From NCBI GenBank assembly GCA_045047105.1, contig JASFYQ010000065.1, positions 1 to 51,979 on the forward strand: 51,979 nt of DNA, given 5' to 3'. The stretch is from JADGAU01 sp045047105. GTDB lineage: Bacteria > Pseudomonadota > Gammaproteobacteria > GRL18. Shown here piece after piece: positions 1-8,279 of the stretch (the first letter of the stretch is position 1; each line of letters begins with the position of its first letter). The notes beneath the pieces were generated by a model. The model did not search any database. It saw only the letters and a list, made by a program, of their open reading frames with translations, and was not told the origin of the DNA. A program made the translations under genes and the position numbers.

Positions 1-114
1 TTAGATGGAAAAATACAGGCTGTTCGCTCTAAACGCTTACCGAAGTTGCCAACCGTTTTAAGTGCTCAAGAGATTAAGTGTTTTTTTTCTTATATCGAAA
101 AAGGGGTCAAATGA
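1..114 (+). pseudogene. Tyrosine recombinase (integron/phage-type integrase) fragment, truncated
   Basis: The plus strand is open from base 1 to a TGA at 112-114 and reads 37 residues; the 5' part lies outside the window. The stretch with VRSKRLPKLPTVLSAQEI matches the linker between the N-terminal SAM-like domain and the catalytic domain of integron-type integrases, where a basic KRLP-x-VLT-x-EV signature is usual. The whole catalytic domain (R-H-R-Y) is missing. The last residues (EKGVK) are encoded by the start of the GGGGTCAAA repeat element, so the gene looks interrupted by that element. A remnant, not functional. Family call is from motif memory. Confidence 0.55.
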
Positions 115-261
115 GAAAAGGGGTCAAATGAAATATTGCCTTATTTAAGCATAAAACAACTAATATGTTACTTCACCACAATTTGACCTATAAAAAAATA
201 ATAAATATAAATACTTAAGACTGGAAACTAAAAGATAACTCAATATTGCACTTTGACCCCT
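102..261. repeat. Small inverted-repeat element (GGGGTCAAA ends)
   Basis: AGGGGTCAAA occurs at 102-111 and again at 119-128. Its exact reverse complement, TTTGACCCCT, is at 252-261, and a partial copy (TTTGACC) lies near 182-188. The similarity extends inward imperfectly on both sides (both arms continue into an AATATTG stretch), giving arms of about 22 bases around about 100 bases of very AT-rich DNA. There is no ORF inside. It resembles a MITE or REP-like end pair. The left end coincides with the point where the integrase reading frame is broken. Confidence 0.5.
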
Positions 262-294
262 ATAATTACACCCATACCGTTTTTGATCAAAACC

Positions 295-359
295 AGATGG
301 GTGTCTCAGTGTTTTCACAGTGTTTTCAGTGTTTTTCAAGATGGGTGTCTCAGTGTTTT
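295..359. repeat. Direct repeat of 21 bp with intervening short repeats
   Basis: The 20-mer GATGGGTGTCTCAGTGTTTT, preceded by A, occurs at 295-315 and 339-359, start to start 44 bp. Between the copies the core CAGTGTTTT recurs twice more, so CAGTGTTTT appears four times in about 52 bp. No coding potential. Probably part of the same accessory or decayed tract as the integrase remnant. Confidence 0.7.
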
Positions 360-416
360 TGAGTGATTTATTTGATTAAACAATTGGATACAAAATGATA
401 TACATCAACTATCAAA

Positions 417-558
417 GCAATTGCTGGTGCTTGTTTGCTGATTTTCGGATCATAAGCGAGATCCCTGCCAAGCAACTGCTTTATATGACAAAGCCCTGCC
501 CCCTGCAAAAAATTGGGATTTGCTTCTGAAAAGCATAAGAACAAGTACCAGCAATTGC
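417..558. repeat. Long inverted repeat with 19-bp arms, 104-base loop
   Basis: The arm at 417-435 (GCAATTGCTGGTGCTTGTT) is the reverse complement of 540-558 with one mismatch. The loop holds no convincing gene; a 67-codon minus-strand frame across it is produced by the repeat itself. It could be a remnant of a mobile element or an RNA hairpin. It does not show the GTTRRRY/RYYYAAC core boxes expected at the ends of an integron attC site. Confidence 0.6.
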
Positions 559-673
559 ATCCACAGTACAAATAATTAAAAAAAGATACTCTGAGACATA
601 TATGGATAAAGCCAATTGAGCTACTTTTGGATGATAGCGATATTGATCATGCTTAATATGTAATTTTTAATTT

Positions 674-1630
674 TCACCCAAAGTACTCACTCATAGCCTG
701 TGTTAAGCTCAGCTCAGGAGTCCAATCTAAAAGCTTTTTATTTTTACCAATATCCACTTGCAAAGAATCTGTTAAGCGTGAATATTCTGCTTTTTTCCCG
801 ACCAAAGTGGTAATATTTTTAAAAATAAACGGCGGAAGTTTAAATAAATAACTTTTACAATGCAGAGCCTTGCTCATTTCAGTTAATAATTGAGAGGTAG
901 ATATATCACTCCCATCACTGACTAAAAATACCTGCCCCGGGGCTTTTTTATGCGCAACACAACACATGATTAGGGAGTTTAAATTATCAATACTGACCAA
1001 ACTTCTTTTATTATTTATAGCTGCCAGTGGCAGCGGCCATTGTTTTTTTAGTAAAGCAATTAATCTGGCAATATTGCCTTTTACACCAGGCCCATAAACT
1101 AAGGGAGGACGGATAATAACTACCTCGATTTGTTGTTGCTGATGTAATTTTAAAAGCGCGGTTTCGGCCTCATATTTTGATATTGCATAAGCATCGACAG
1201 GATTCACTTTATCATCTGCATAAAATGGCTGGTTTATGGTTTGCTCACCATTTACCTTAATAGTACTTAAGTAGATAAACCGCCGCACACCTGCTTTAAC
1301 TGCCTGGTCTGCTAAATTAATGGTACCATGAAAATTAGTCATTCTAAATTCCGCTAATGGATTATCAGAATTGTCTTGCATAATATGCACTCTGGCAGCT
1401 AAATGCACAATGGTATCTACCCCCTGTAACAAAGACTCCCAATTTGTATGCTGATCAATTTCTCCTATAGCAAAATAATTATTTGCCTTATGTGCATCAA
1501 CACGTCTTACCACTTTAACAATATTATTTTCATCAATACCAGTAATTTTTTTGATATAGCTTGCCAGTGCTTTACCAATAAAACCATTAGCCCCGGTAAT
1601 TAATAATTTAGCTTCCAATTTTCTATTCAA
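674..1630 (-). CDS. NAD-dependent epimerase/dehydratase (extended SDR)
   Basis: A 318-residue extended short-chain dehydrogenase/reductase. The N-terminal Rossmann motif is GANGFIG (around residues 13-19) and the catalytic Tyr/Lys pair is in YAISK near the middle. VHLAARVH, which usually follows beta-4, and the substrate-loop motif RPPLVYGPG are present. The family acts on nucleotide sugars for surface polysaccharide synthesis, often as UDP-glucose 4-epimerase or WbpV-like dehydrogenase; the substrate cannot be fixed here. The start is TTG with GTTGGG upstream; no better ATG exists before the Rossmann motif. It begins 8 bp after the lipoprotein gene and is last in the corC-lnt run. Confidence 0.85.
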   Translation of the reverse strand: MNRKLEAKLLITGANGFIGKALASYIKKITGIDENNIVKVVRRVDAHKANNYFAIGEIDQHTNWESLLQGVDTIVHLAARVHIMQDNSDNPLAEFRMTNFHGTINLADQAVKAGVRRFIYLSTIKVNGEQTINQPFYADDKVNPVDAYAISKYEAETALLKLHQQQQIEVVIIRPPLVYGPGVKGNIARLIALLKKQWPLPLAAINNKRSLVSIDNLNSLIMCCVAHKKAPGQVFLVSDGSDISTSQLLTEMSKALHCKSYLFKLPPFIFKNITTLVGKKAEYSRLTDSLQVDIGKNKKLLDWTPELSLTQAMSEYFG

Positions 1631-1638
1631 CCCAACTA

Positions 1639-2751
1639 TTAATTTAATACCGTGATATTTAATTGCTTAATAATTCCCGCTGCCATTCTGGGACTCTGTT
1701 GAGCCATCATAAACCCTGAAAATAAAGCAGTAAAGGCTTGTGGAATTTTAGGATGAATGCTGATATGTACTGTTTTTTTCTGTTCTAAAAAATTAAACCA
1801 TGCGACTCGGTATTGTTTTACCTGCTCAAGTGTAAAAGCACCTCCCGTCTGTTTTTTTATTTCCTCATCGCTGAGATTTTTATTTTTAGCATAGTTTTTT
1901 CTTGCCTCTATAGCGTTTTCTTCTGGCAGTGCAGCTATTAGCTCATCTATACTTCTTTCCAGTTCCATCTTTATATATACTTGCTCTAATCGCAGTCCAG
2001 ATAACATACCTAATAACATGCCAGGATTTTTTGCTGCTGCATCAGAACCTAACATGGTAAATATTTGCTTTGAAAAACCATCTAATTTTATAACCAGACG
2101 AAGGGTAAATATTTTGTTTAAATCATCGTTAATCGCAATGGCTAATTGACCCGTTTTTGCATCAAATTCATAGGCTATATCACTCCAGTTATTTATCTTT
2201 TTAGGATCCAAAGCTAATTTTGTTAAAAACTGACTATAGTCCTTGCCATTTTGTGATTCTAAATACGTCTCGCTGGGAATTAATACATCTAATATAGATG
2301 CTTTAAGGTAATACGGCAGACTATTTTTTTCATCATACCAGTTTACCTTAAGTGTTTTGCTATCCTTAAAATACTTAATAGGAAAACCCGTTACAGCAGA
2401 CAAATCGTATTCTGCAACTATATCGTTAATAATAGCAATATGATTATTAGCGTCATAACTGGTTAGCGCATAAGTAAATTTTCCGCCCTGTTTTTCTACT
2501 TCCTTTTGGGTTTCTTTTAGCTTTTTTAAAACCGCCTGATATCCCTGTTCTGTTAATTTGTATTGCTGATACAGGCTCTTTTTTTCATCCGTTAATTCAA
2601 CCACTGTTCGAGTCACAAAAGGATCTTCTATAAGCTTTTTATTAGCTATAGAGCTATCTTCACCACAGGAAGAAAGGCTGAGGCCTAGCATAAAAAAAGT
2701 AATAAGTGCCAAGGATTTAGAATTAAATCGAGTTATTGGTTTTATTGACAT
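1639..2751 (-). CDS. Predicted lipoprotein of unknown function
   Basis: A 370-residue protein I do not recognise. It starts with a basic n-region and a hydrophobic stretch (about residues 14-25), ending in the lipobox LSSC with Cys29, so it should be exported and lipidated. The residue after Cys is Gly, so sorting to the outer membrane is plausible. The mature part is hydrophilic and Lys-rich, with a helical charged segment near residues 55-90. The gene overlaps the end of lnt by 10 bp, so it is translated with the enzyme that completes lipoprotein acylation. The internal stretch with LLGMLSGL is hydrophobic and short, so probably not a membrane anchor. Confidence 0.7.
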   Translation of the reverse strand: MSIKPITRFNSKSLALITFFMLGLSLSSCGEDSSIANKKLIEDPFVTRTVVELTDEKKSLYQQYKLTEQGYQAVLKKLKETQKEVEKQGGKFTYALTSYDANNHIAIINDIVAEYDLSAVTGFPIKYFKDSKTLKVNWYDEKNSLPYYLKASILDVLIPSETYLESQNGKDYSQFLTKLALDPKKINNWSDIAYEFDAKTGQLAIAINDDLNKIFTLRLVIKLDGFSKQIFTMLGSDAAAKNPGMLLGMLSGLRLEQVYIKMELERSIDELIAALPEENAIEARKNYAKNKNLSDEEIKKQTGGAFTLEQVKQYRVAWFNFLEQKKTVHISIHPKIPQAFTALFSGFMMAQQSPRMAAGIIKQLNITVLN

Positions 2752-4373
2752 TCTGTTGTTCTCTTTAAATTAATAGGTCTTAAATAAACAATTAGCAGTA
2801 TAAAAGTACTCAATATAACATAGAGCAGCAAAGGAGTATTGCCATAATTAACAAAAGGTGTAGCTCCTGTTCTGGGCTGTATTTCACCGGATAAAATAGC
2901 TATTTCAAATTGTTTGCTTTGGCTTTTAATGCGCCCTTTGGAATCAATTAAAGCAGATATACCACTGGTTGTAGAACGTAATAAATCTCTACCTGTTTCC
3001 AGGGCCCGCATTTGAGCAATTTGCAAATGCTGGTGTGGGGCTAAGGAGTTACCATACCAACCATTATTAGATAAGTTAATTAAAAATTGTGCCTGGGGTA
3101 GTTGATTTAATAGTAACTCAGGAAAAACATCCTCATAACAAAGAGTAATTGCAACAGGCTTGCCCTTAATAGTTACCCTGTGTTGTTGCGATGGAGGCAG
3201 AGAAAAGCCTGACATGGGAATATTAAAAAACTTTATCAGCCCTCTCAGCCAGGACTCCAGAGGTAGGTATTCACCAAAAGGAACCAGATGTCGTTTAAAG
3301 TAAAACTGGGTTGAGTTTTTTTCCATTTTCAACAGGCTATTATAGTATTTTCTATCACTATTAATGCTCTGTTGATCTAAATAAGGAACACCTGTAATAA
3401 AACTAATATTATACTTATTAACCTGGCTTTGTATTTTTTTAAAAAACAATTGTTGCTCATATTGGTAAAAAATAGGAATAGCATTTTCAGGCCAGACCAA
3501 AATATCTGTAGTTTGCCATAAGTCTTCACTCAAACCATAATAGCGCTGTTTAATGCCATCTAAAAAGTTTCTATCCCAACGCGATTGTTGACTAAGATTA
3601 CCCTGAACCATACTGACCTTTATTGCAGCGCCTGTTGTTTGTGTCCACTGCTGTTGTAACAAAACCGAACCTACTACAAAAAATATAAATAAAGTAAAGA
3701 TTAAAGATAACAGCTGTAGTTTTCTAGAAACCAGTAATTGCTCTTTTTGCAGCTGATATAAATAGGCCAGCCCACCCGCAATAATTAGACTAATAAGTGA
3801 TAAGCCATAAACTCCAACGATAGCAGCATAACCTGCCAGTGGTGTTGAAAGTTGTGAATATCCAGCCAATAACCAGGGCAGGCCCGTTAAAATCCAACTT
3901 CTTAACCATTCAAATATTATTCCCATCACCGGGAAAAGTATTAAATAAAAAAGCCAATCTATTGAGTATGGAGAGTTTTTAGCTTTGAAGTTATTTTTAA
4001 CCTGTTGAGTTAATAGTTTTTGCATTAGCAGGTAGGATATTGCCCCTTGCACAGCATAAAATAAAGCCAGTGTAGCAATAAAACCCAGAGTAAAAAAACC
4101 CGCTAACCACCATGGAGTTGAACCGTATTCATGAATGGCTACATATAACCAGGAAATACCCGTGAGGAACATACCAAAGCCAAATGCCCAGGATTGCAAA
4201 AAAGCATTTTTAAAAGAGTTGGCATAGCGGATTTGGAGAAAAAATAATGCAAATAAGGGGAAGATTAAATATGCAGAAACAGCGATAATTTGATCAAAGG
4301 GAGCAAAACACAGCGGAACCAGGCAGCCCGTTATAAATGAAATCACTAACCACTTAATCGATATTGCTTGCAT
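2742..4373 (-). CDS. lnt: Apolipoprotein N-acyltransferase
   Basis: Lnt adds the third acyl chain to the N-terminal Cys of lipoproteins in the inner membrane. The N-terminal third is strongly hydrophobic with several membrane segments and the family motif CFAPFD. The C-terminal half is a nitrilase-type domain with the catalytic Glu in WPENAIP, Lys in KRHLVPFGEYLP and Cys in CYEDVFPE. I prefer the ATG at 4373 (543 aa) over one at 4400, because family members begin right before the first membrane helix and the longer form adds an atypical nine-residue leader. It overlaps corC by 20 bp; corC-lnt is a conserved gammaproteobacterial pair. Confidence 0.95.
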   Translation of the reverse strand: MQAISIKWLVISFITGCLVPLCFAPFDQIIAVSAYLIFPLFALFFLQIRYANSFKNAFLQSWAFGFGMFLTGISWLYVAIHEYGSTPWWLAGFFTLGFIATLALFYAVQGAISYLLMQKLLTQQVKNNFKAKNSPYSIDWLFYLILFPVMGIIFEWLRSWILTGLPWLLAGYSQLSTPLAGYAAIVGVYGLSLISLIIAGGLAYLYQLQKEQLLVSRKLQLLSLIFTLFIFFVVGSVLLQQQWTQTTGAAIKVSMVQGNLSQQSRWDRNFLDGIKQRYYGLSEDLWQTTDILVWPENAIPIFYQYEQQLFFKKIQSQVNKYNISFITGVPYLDQQSINSDRKYYNSLLKMEKNSTQFYFKRHLVPFGEYLPLESWLRGLIKFFNIPMSGFSLPPSQQHRVTIKGKPVAITLCYEDVFPELLLNQLPQAQFLINLSNNGWYGNSLAPHQHLQIAQMRALETGRDLLRSTTSGISALIDSKGRIKSQSKQFEIAILSGEIQPRTGATPFVNYGNTPLLLYVILSTFILLIVYLRPINLKRTTECQ

Positions 4374-5262
4374 TATTACTATAACTTGTGGGATTGGCAA
4401 TAACTCGGATCAAATAAATGCGCCGATGATCCGCTTTTAAAATCTTAAATAATAAACCATCCAGCTCAATTTCTTCGCCCTTACCCGGCATATGTCCAAA
4501 GGCATTCATAACTACCCCACCAATGGTTTCATATTCATCATCGCTAAAGTGGGACGAGAAAGTATCATTAAAATCATCAATAGGTGTTAAAGAGTTAACC
4601 GAGAAAATACCATCACTATGCGACTGAATATTTTTTTCTTCTTCAATATCATATTCATCTTCAATTTCACCCACAATCTCTTCGAGCACGTCTTCTATGG
4701 TAACTAAACCAGAAACACCACCATATTCATCTACTACAATAGCAATGTGATTACGGAATTCCCTAAATTCTTTTAGTAAAACATTTAACCGTTTGCTTTC
4801 TGGAATAATTACTGCGGGACGTAAAATATCTTTGATTTCTAATTGTTTTTTATGTACTTGCAGGCAAAAAGGCAATAGATCTTTTGCTAATAAAATGCCT
4901 TCAATATCATCACGGTTATCACCTGTTACAGGAAAACGGGAATGGGCAGACGATATAATAGTTTCTAGAATGTCATTAAGCGGCTGATCCAATTTTAATA
5001 CCGTCATTTGCGAACGGGGTATCATTATTTCCCGAACTTGCATTTCACTCACATCCAACACACCTTCAATCATGGATAAGGATTCACTACTAATTACCTG
5101 GCGCTGTTCTGCCTCAGTTAATAGTTCCATAACTTGTTCGGTTGTGGTGATTTCGCCCACTAGGGCATGGCCAATTTTTTCTAGCCAGGTTTTATTATCA
5201 GACTCTTTTTCTGGTGGACTCCCCACTGCATGAGAGGGAGTCCTGGAAGATCGTTCGTTCAT
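4354..5262 (-). CDS. corC: CorC/YbeX family CBS-domain protein
   Basis: A 302-residue cytosolic protein with no membrane segments. It has an N-terminal helical region, a CBS pair (about 70-190; motif VREIMIPRSQM opens it and VDEYGGVSGLVTIEDVLEEIVGEI closes it, spread over two blocks) and a C-terminal CorC_HlyC domain (about 210-295). The family is linked to Mg2+/Co2+ homeostasis and in other gammaproteobacteria sits upstream of lnt, as here. Mg2+ transporter gene mgtE lies just upstream, which fits a metal-handling context. The length is close to E. coli CorC. Confidence 0.93.
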   Translation of the reverse strand: MNERSSRTPSHAVGSPPEKESDNKTWLEKIGHALVGEITTTEQVMELLTEAEQRQVISSESLSMIEGVLDVSEMQVREIMIPRSQMTVLKLDQPLNDILETIISSAHSRFPVTGDNRDDIEGILLAKDLLPFCLQVHKKQLEIKDILRPAVIIPESKRLNVLLKEFREFRNHIAIVVDEYGGVSGLVTIEDVLEEIVGEIEDEYDIEEEKNIQSHSDGIFSVNSLTPIDDFNDTFSSHFSDDEYETIGGVVMNAFGHMPGKGEEIELDGLLFKILKADHRRIYLIRVIANPTSYSNNASNID

Positions 5263-5404
5263 TTAATCGCTCAGTGAGAGAAATATTATAGTGCTTTAGA
5301 ATGCTTGTGCTTAAGAAAGTATTTTACAAATACACGTAAAAAAATGCAATGAATTAACTTTGCTTTAAAAAAAGCTATCACTTAAAAAGTATTAGTAAAA
5401 ATAA

Positions 5405-6754
5405 TTATACCAAAAAGTAACTGGCAAGTCCTAAAAATGCAAAAAAACCAACCACATCGGTAATGGTTGTTAAAATAACAGAGCCGCCTAGTGCTGGATC
5501 GCCACCAAATTTTTCAATTATCTGGGGAATAAACACTCCCGATAAAGTTGCAATTAATAAATTAATAACAATAGCAAAACCTATAACCAGAGCTAATTTA
5601 CTATTTTCGAACCAGAAATCGGTAATAAAAACCAGTACCATAGCCCATAAAATAGCATTAATCAGACTTACTGCTAATTCATTTAAAAGCAGTTTTTTAA
5701 AGTTCTTTTTGGTAATTTGACCTAAGGCCATGCCTCTAATCACAATGGTTAGAGTCTGGCTTCCCGTTATTCCACCCATACTGGCAACAATTGGCATTAA
5801 TACAGCTAAAGCCACTAATTTTTCGATAGTTAATTGGAATAGGCCAATTACAAAGGATGCCAGTAAAGCCGTCATTAAATTAATACCTAACCAGACAGCC
5901 CGACGTTGGGCACTGATATGAATAGGTGCAAACATATCATCTTCGCCACTTAGACCCACTTGTCCCATAATTGCATTATCCGCTTCATCACGGATCACAT
6001 CCACGATATCATCAATGGTAATCCTGCCTAATAATTTATTATCATCATCTACTACAGGCGCACTGATTAAATCCCTGCGTTCAAACATTGCCACCACGTC
6101 TTTAGCATTGCTATTTATATTTATAACATTAATTTTTTGATTCATTACCTTGGCAACAGTCTGATGCACATCATGGGTTAATAAATCGGCAATGTATAAT
6201 AAACCCAGGTAATTTCCCTGATGATCAATCACAAATAATTTATCGGTGGTATCAGGTAATTTTTTAATGGTACGCAGATAATGCAATACGGTTTCCAGGC
6301 TAATGTCTGGGCGAATGGAAATGGTATCCATATTCATTAAACCACCGGCACTGTCTTCTGGATAAGAAAGTACTGACTCCAGTCTTCTGCGGTGCTGGGT
6401 TTCCATCGACTCGAGCAGAACGTGACTGACAATGGCAGGCATATCTTGCAGAATATCGGCTAATTCATCATAGTCCATTGAAGAAGTGGCATATACCAGC
6501 TCACTGGTAGACATTTGTTCTACAAAATGATTGCGAATAGCTTCATTCAGCTCAAAAAGAATTTCCCCTTTAATTTTTAACTGGGTATTTTCCCAAATTG
6601 CAGTCCGTTGTTCATCATAGGGCAGGGATTCGATTAGAAAAGCAATTTCAGCAGGGTGTAGCGGTTTGAGCAAGTCTCCAATATGATCATTACCTTCTTC
6701 AATGGCAGTAAAAATATCACTGAATTGTTCTTGGAATTGATCTTTATTTATCAT
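5405..6754 (-). CDS. mgtE: MgtE-type magnesium transporter
   Basis: A 449-residue inner-membrane Mg2+ channel. The order is typical: an acidic MgtE N-domain (about 10-130), two CBS domains (about 135-255) that act as the cytosolic Mg2+ sensor, and five membrane helices (about 285-449) with MPIVASMGGITGSQT and GGDPALGGSVILTT forming the pore signature. The start ATG lies 33 bp after ptsH. In several proteobacteria mgtE closes the hprK-rapZ-manX-ptsH-ptsI cluster, and here it occupies that place with ptsI absent. Gating is probably by Mg2+ binding; no leader for an Mg riboswitch fits in the short gap. Confidence 0.95.
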   Translation of the reverse strand: MINKDQFQEQFSDIFTAIEEGNDHIGDLLKPLHPAEIAFLIESLPYDEQRTAIWENTQLKIKGEILFELNEAIRNHFVEQMSTSELVYATSSMDYDELADILQDMPAIVSHVLLESMETQHRRRLESVLSYPEDSAGGLMNMDTISIRPDISLETVLHYLRTIKKLPDTTDKLFVIDHQGNYLGLLYIADLLTHDVHQTVAKVMNQKINVININSNAKDVVAMFERRDLISAPVVDDDNKLLGRITIDDIVDVIRDEADNAIMGQVGLSGEDDMFAPIHISAQRRAVWLGINLMTALLASFVIGLFQLTIEKLVALAVLMPIVASMGGITGSQTLTIVIRGMALGQITKKNFKKLLLNELAVSLINAILWAMVLVFITDFWFENSKLALVIGFAIVINLLIATLSGVFIPQIIEKFGGDPALGGSVILTTITDVVGFFAFLGLASYFLV

Positions 6755-6787
6755 ACCAGAGGGTGGCTCCTAGTTGGCTAATGGTGT

Positions 6788-7057
6788 TTACTCCGCTTCA
6801 CCAAAGCGATTATTAATTAATTCTGCTATAGCTATAAGGCATTCTTTTTCATCGTCACCAGTTATGGTTAGCGAAAGGGTACAGCCCTGAGCTGCTGCCA
6901 GCATCATTACGCTCATCATACTTTTTGCATTGGCTGATTTATCACCCAGCTGGATCAAAATATCTGATTTATATGGACTAACCAAAGTGACCAATTTAGC
7001 GGTAGCACGGGCATGTAATCCCAGTTTGTTAATAATGGTCAGTTGCTTTTGTGCCAT
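6788..7057 (-). CDS. ptsH: Phosphocarrier protein HPr
   Basis: An 89-residue HPr. The active-site motif LGLHARAT contains His15, the site phosphorylated by enzyme I. The NAKSMM motif contains Ser46, the HPr kinase target, so both regulatory residues are intact. An AGAAG ribosome-binding site lies just upstream of the ATG. It follows the EIIA-Man gene after a 12-bp tandem repeat and precedes mgtE. No enzyme I gene follows, unlike most relatives. No sugar permease genes are nearby, so the role is probably regulatory. Confidence 0.93.
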   Translation of the reverse strand: MAQKQLTIINKLGLHARATAKLVTLVSPYKSDILIQLGDKSANAKSMMSVMMLAAAQGCTLSLTITGDDEKECLIAIAELINNRFGEAE

Positions 7058-7070
7058 AAGACATACTTCT

Positions 7071-7130
7071 GTAGTTAAATTAGTAGTTAAATTAGTAGTT
7101 AAATTAGTAGTTAAATTAGTAGTTAAATTA
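7071..7130. repeat. 12-bp tandem repeat, five copies
   Basis: Five perfect tandem copies of GTAGTTAAATTA (plus strand) fill almost the entire 77-bp gap between the stop of the EIIA gene and the ribosome-binding site of ptsH. A sixth degraded copy follows at 7131. On the coding strand each copy reads TAATTTAACTAC. Copy number is likely to vary between strains and would change spacing, not reading frame. Confidence 0.95.
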
Positions 7131-7134
7131 ATAG

Positions 7135-7533
7135 TTATTTGTCGGTAACAATAACACCATCTTTTGCCCCGGACTCCGCTTTTATAGCTAGCTCCGCTAA
7201 AGACAATTGTGGGTAATTCATCACTCGAACTAACATAGATAAATTAATTCCAGAGACCACAATACGTGATGCATGTTGTTGCATTAATTGCATGGCAATA
7301 TTACTTGGCGTAGAACCATACATATCGGTAAGAATTAATAAACCATCTCCCTGATCAATATACTCGCACAATTTCTCTGCTTTATAAAAATCACGTTCCG
7401 GATCAAACTGCCGTGTGATGGATAATACTTCGGTCGCCACTGGGCAAAATCCAAGCATATTAGTAGCAGACTCTAGAAGACTGCTGCCTATTGAATCATG
7501 TGTTATAAGTAAAAGAGCAACACTCATTTGCAT
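7135..7533 (-). CDS. PTS EIIA component, mannose family
   Basis: A 132-residue EIIA-Man domain protein. The phospho-acceptor histidine is in LLITHDSIG near the N-terminus, and the family motif DMYGSTPSNIA is in the middle. No EIIB or EIIC domain is fused or adjacent, so this is the proteobacterial regulatory version, not a sugar transporter part. It lies between a short HPr kinase gene and ptsH. A second in-frame ATG two codons downstream could also be the start. Confidence 0.9.
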   Translation of the reverse strand: MQMSVALLLITHDSIGSSLLESATNMLGFCPVATEVLSITRQFDPERDFYKAEKLCEYIDQGDGLLILTDMYGSTPSNIAMQLMQQHASRIVVSGINLSMLVRVMNYPQLSLAELAIKAESGAKDGVIVTDK

Positions 7534-7630
7534 ACATCACTATAGAAATGGAAGGAAAATTCAAGGCGAATTATATCAATTAAAGAAAAAAAGTATACTA
7601 ATAATCCAAAATTAATCCATTATAAGCCAG

Positions 7631-8152
7631 TTATTTAATAACTACTTGACAAGGATCTAGTTTAAGTTGTTTCAGCTTAAATTGTTTTACTGCCAATTTA
7701 ACTAATAAAGCCATTGGCCTATTGCTATTATAAGCTAACTTTAACACGGAAAGGTTAAACTGCTGGTAACTAAGAATACTATATTCTGGAGCCAGTATTG
7801 CAGTTTGATAAGATTGTTGGAGCCTCTTATCCGTATCCAGATGAATGATTAACTCTATCTTAACTTGTTTTTGTACTGAGTTTTTACCAAATAGTGAAGG
7901 CACATGGATCAGTCCTAAATCCCGTATATGCATCATCTCAGCTAACTCAGTATCTGCACAATAACCTACCAGGATCTTTTTACCCTGTACTTTTTTTATT
8001 TTATAACTTGGCCCATCATCACATACCAGCTTGGCATTAGTCTGTAATAATTGCAGCATAATGTCTGATTTACCAATACCGCTGGCTCCAGTAAGCAATA
8101 CTCCAGTATTGGAATACTGAAATAAAATACCATGGCTGGGTAATTCCGTCAT
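7631..8152 (-). CDS. hprK: HPr kinase/phosphorylase, short form lacking the N-terminal domain
   Basis: A 173-residue protein that carries only the C-terminal catalytic domain. The Walker A motif GASGIGKS is at 22-29, followed by a conserved VCDD (HPr kinase: L-V-x-D-D). MHIRDLGLIHVPSLFG corresponds to the family's E-x-R-G-x-G-I/L-x-x-x-x-x-F-G signature, here with an I-R-D-L-G variant. Full-length HprK has about 310 residues, while the short form is common in alphaproteobacteria. It should phosphorylate Ser46 of HPr. rapZ, usually next to it, is absent. Confidence 0.82.
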   Translation of the reverse strand: MTELPSHGILFQYSNTGVLLTGASGIGKSDIMLQLLQTNAKLVCDDGPSYKIKKVQGKKILVGYCADTELAEMMHIRDLGLIHVPSLFGKNSVQKQVKIELIIHLDTDKRLQQSYQTAILAPEYSILSYQQFNLSVLKLAYNSNRPMALLVKLAVKQFKLKQLKLDPCQVVIK

Positions 8153-8215
8153 ACAATTTATCCTAGACTATTAACTAACAATATTTTAGTAAAAAATATA
8201 TAAATTTAATACTAA

Positions 8216-8236
8216 AAACGGTAAAATACCCCGTTT
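8216..8236. promoter_or_regulatory. Short hairpin in the hprK/pyrG divergent region
   Basis: AAACGG (8216-8221) pairs with CCGTTT (8231-8236) about 45 bp before the pyrG start. The surrounding 127 bp between the divergent genes must hold both promoters, but I cannot fix -35/-10 boxes with confidence. There is no G-run leader like that used in Gram-positive pyrG attenuation. Confidence 0.25.
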
Positions 8237-8279
8237 AACAACCCAAAACAAATCATCAAATAAATCAATATTACTGCAA

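Larger units (their letters stand above)
115..673. other. 559-bp non-coding tract with decayed mobile-element remains
   Basis: This stretch between the integrase fragment and the epimerase gene holds the inverted-repeat element, the 21-bp direct repeats and the 19-bp-arm inverted repeat described separately. I see no gene, RNA gene or clear promoter in it. The 3' end of the minus-strand epimerase operon at 674 has no obvious terminator. Confidence 0.6.

Noticed and set aside
417..558. Possible integron attC site near the integrase fragment
   Set aside because: The arms are long and regular but lack RYYYAAC/GTTRRRY core boxes at the ends.
368..571. 67-codon minus-strand frame in the repeat tract
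   Set aside because: It spans an inverted repeat, so both ends are encoded by complementary copies of one sequence; no family resemblance.
6930..7148. 72-codon plus-strand frame with VVKL repeats
   Set aside because: Produced by the 12-bp tandem repeat read through antisense to ptsH.
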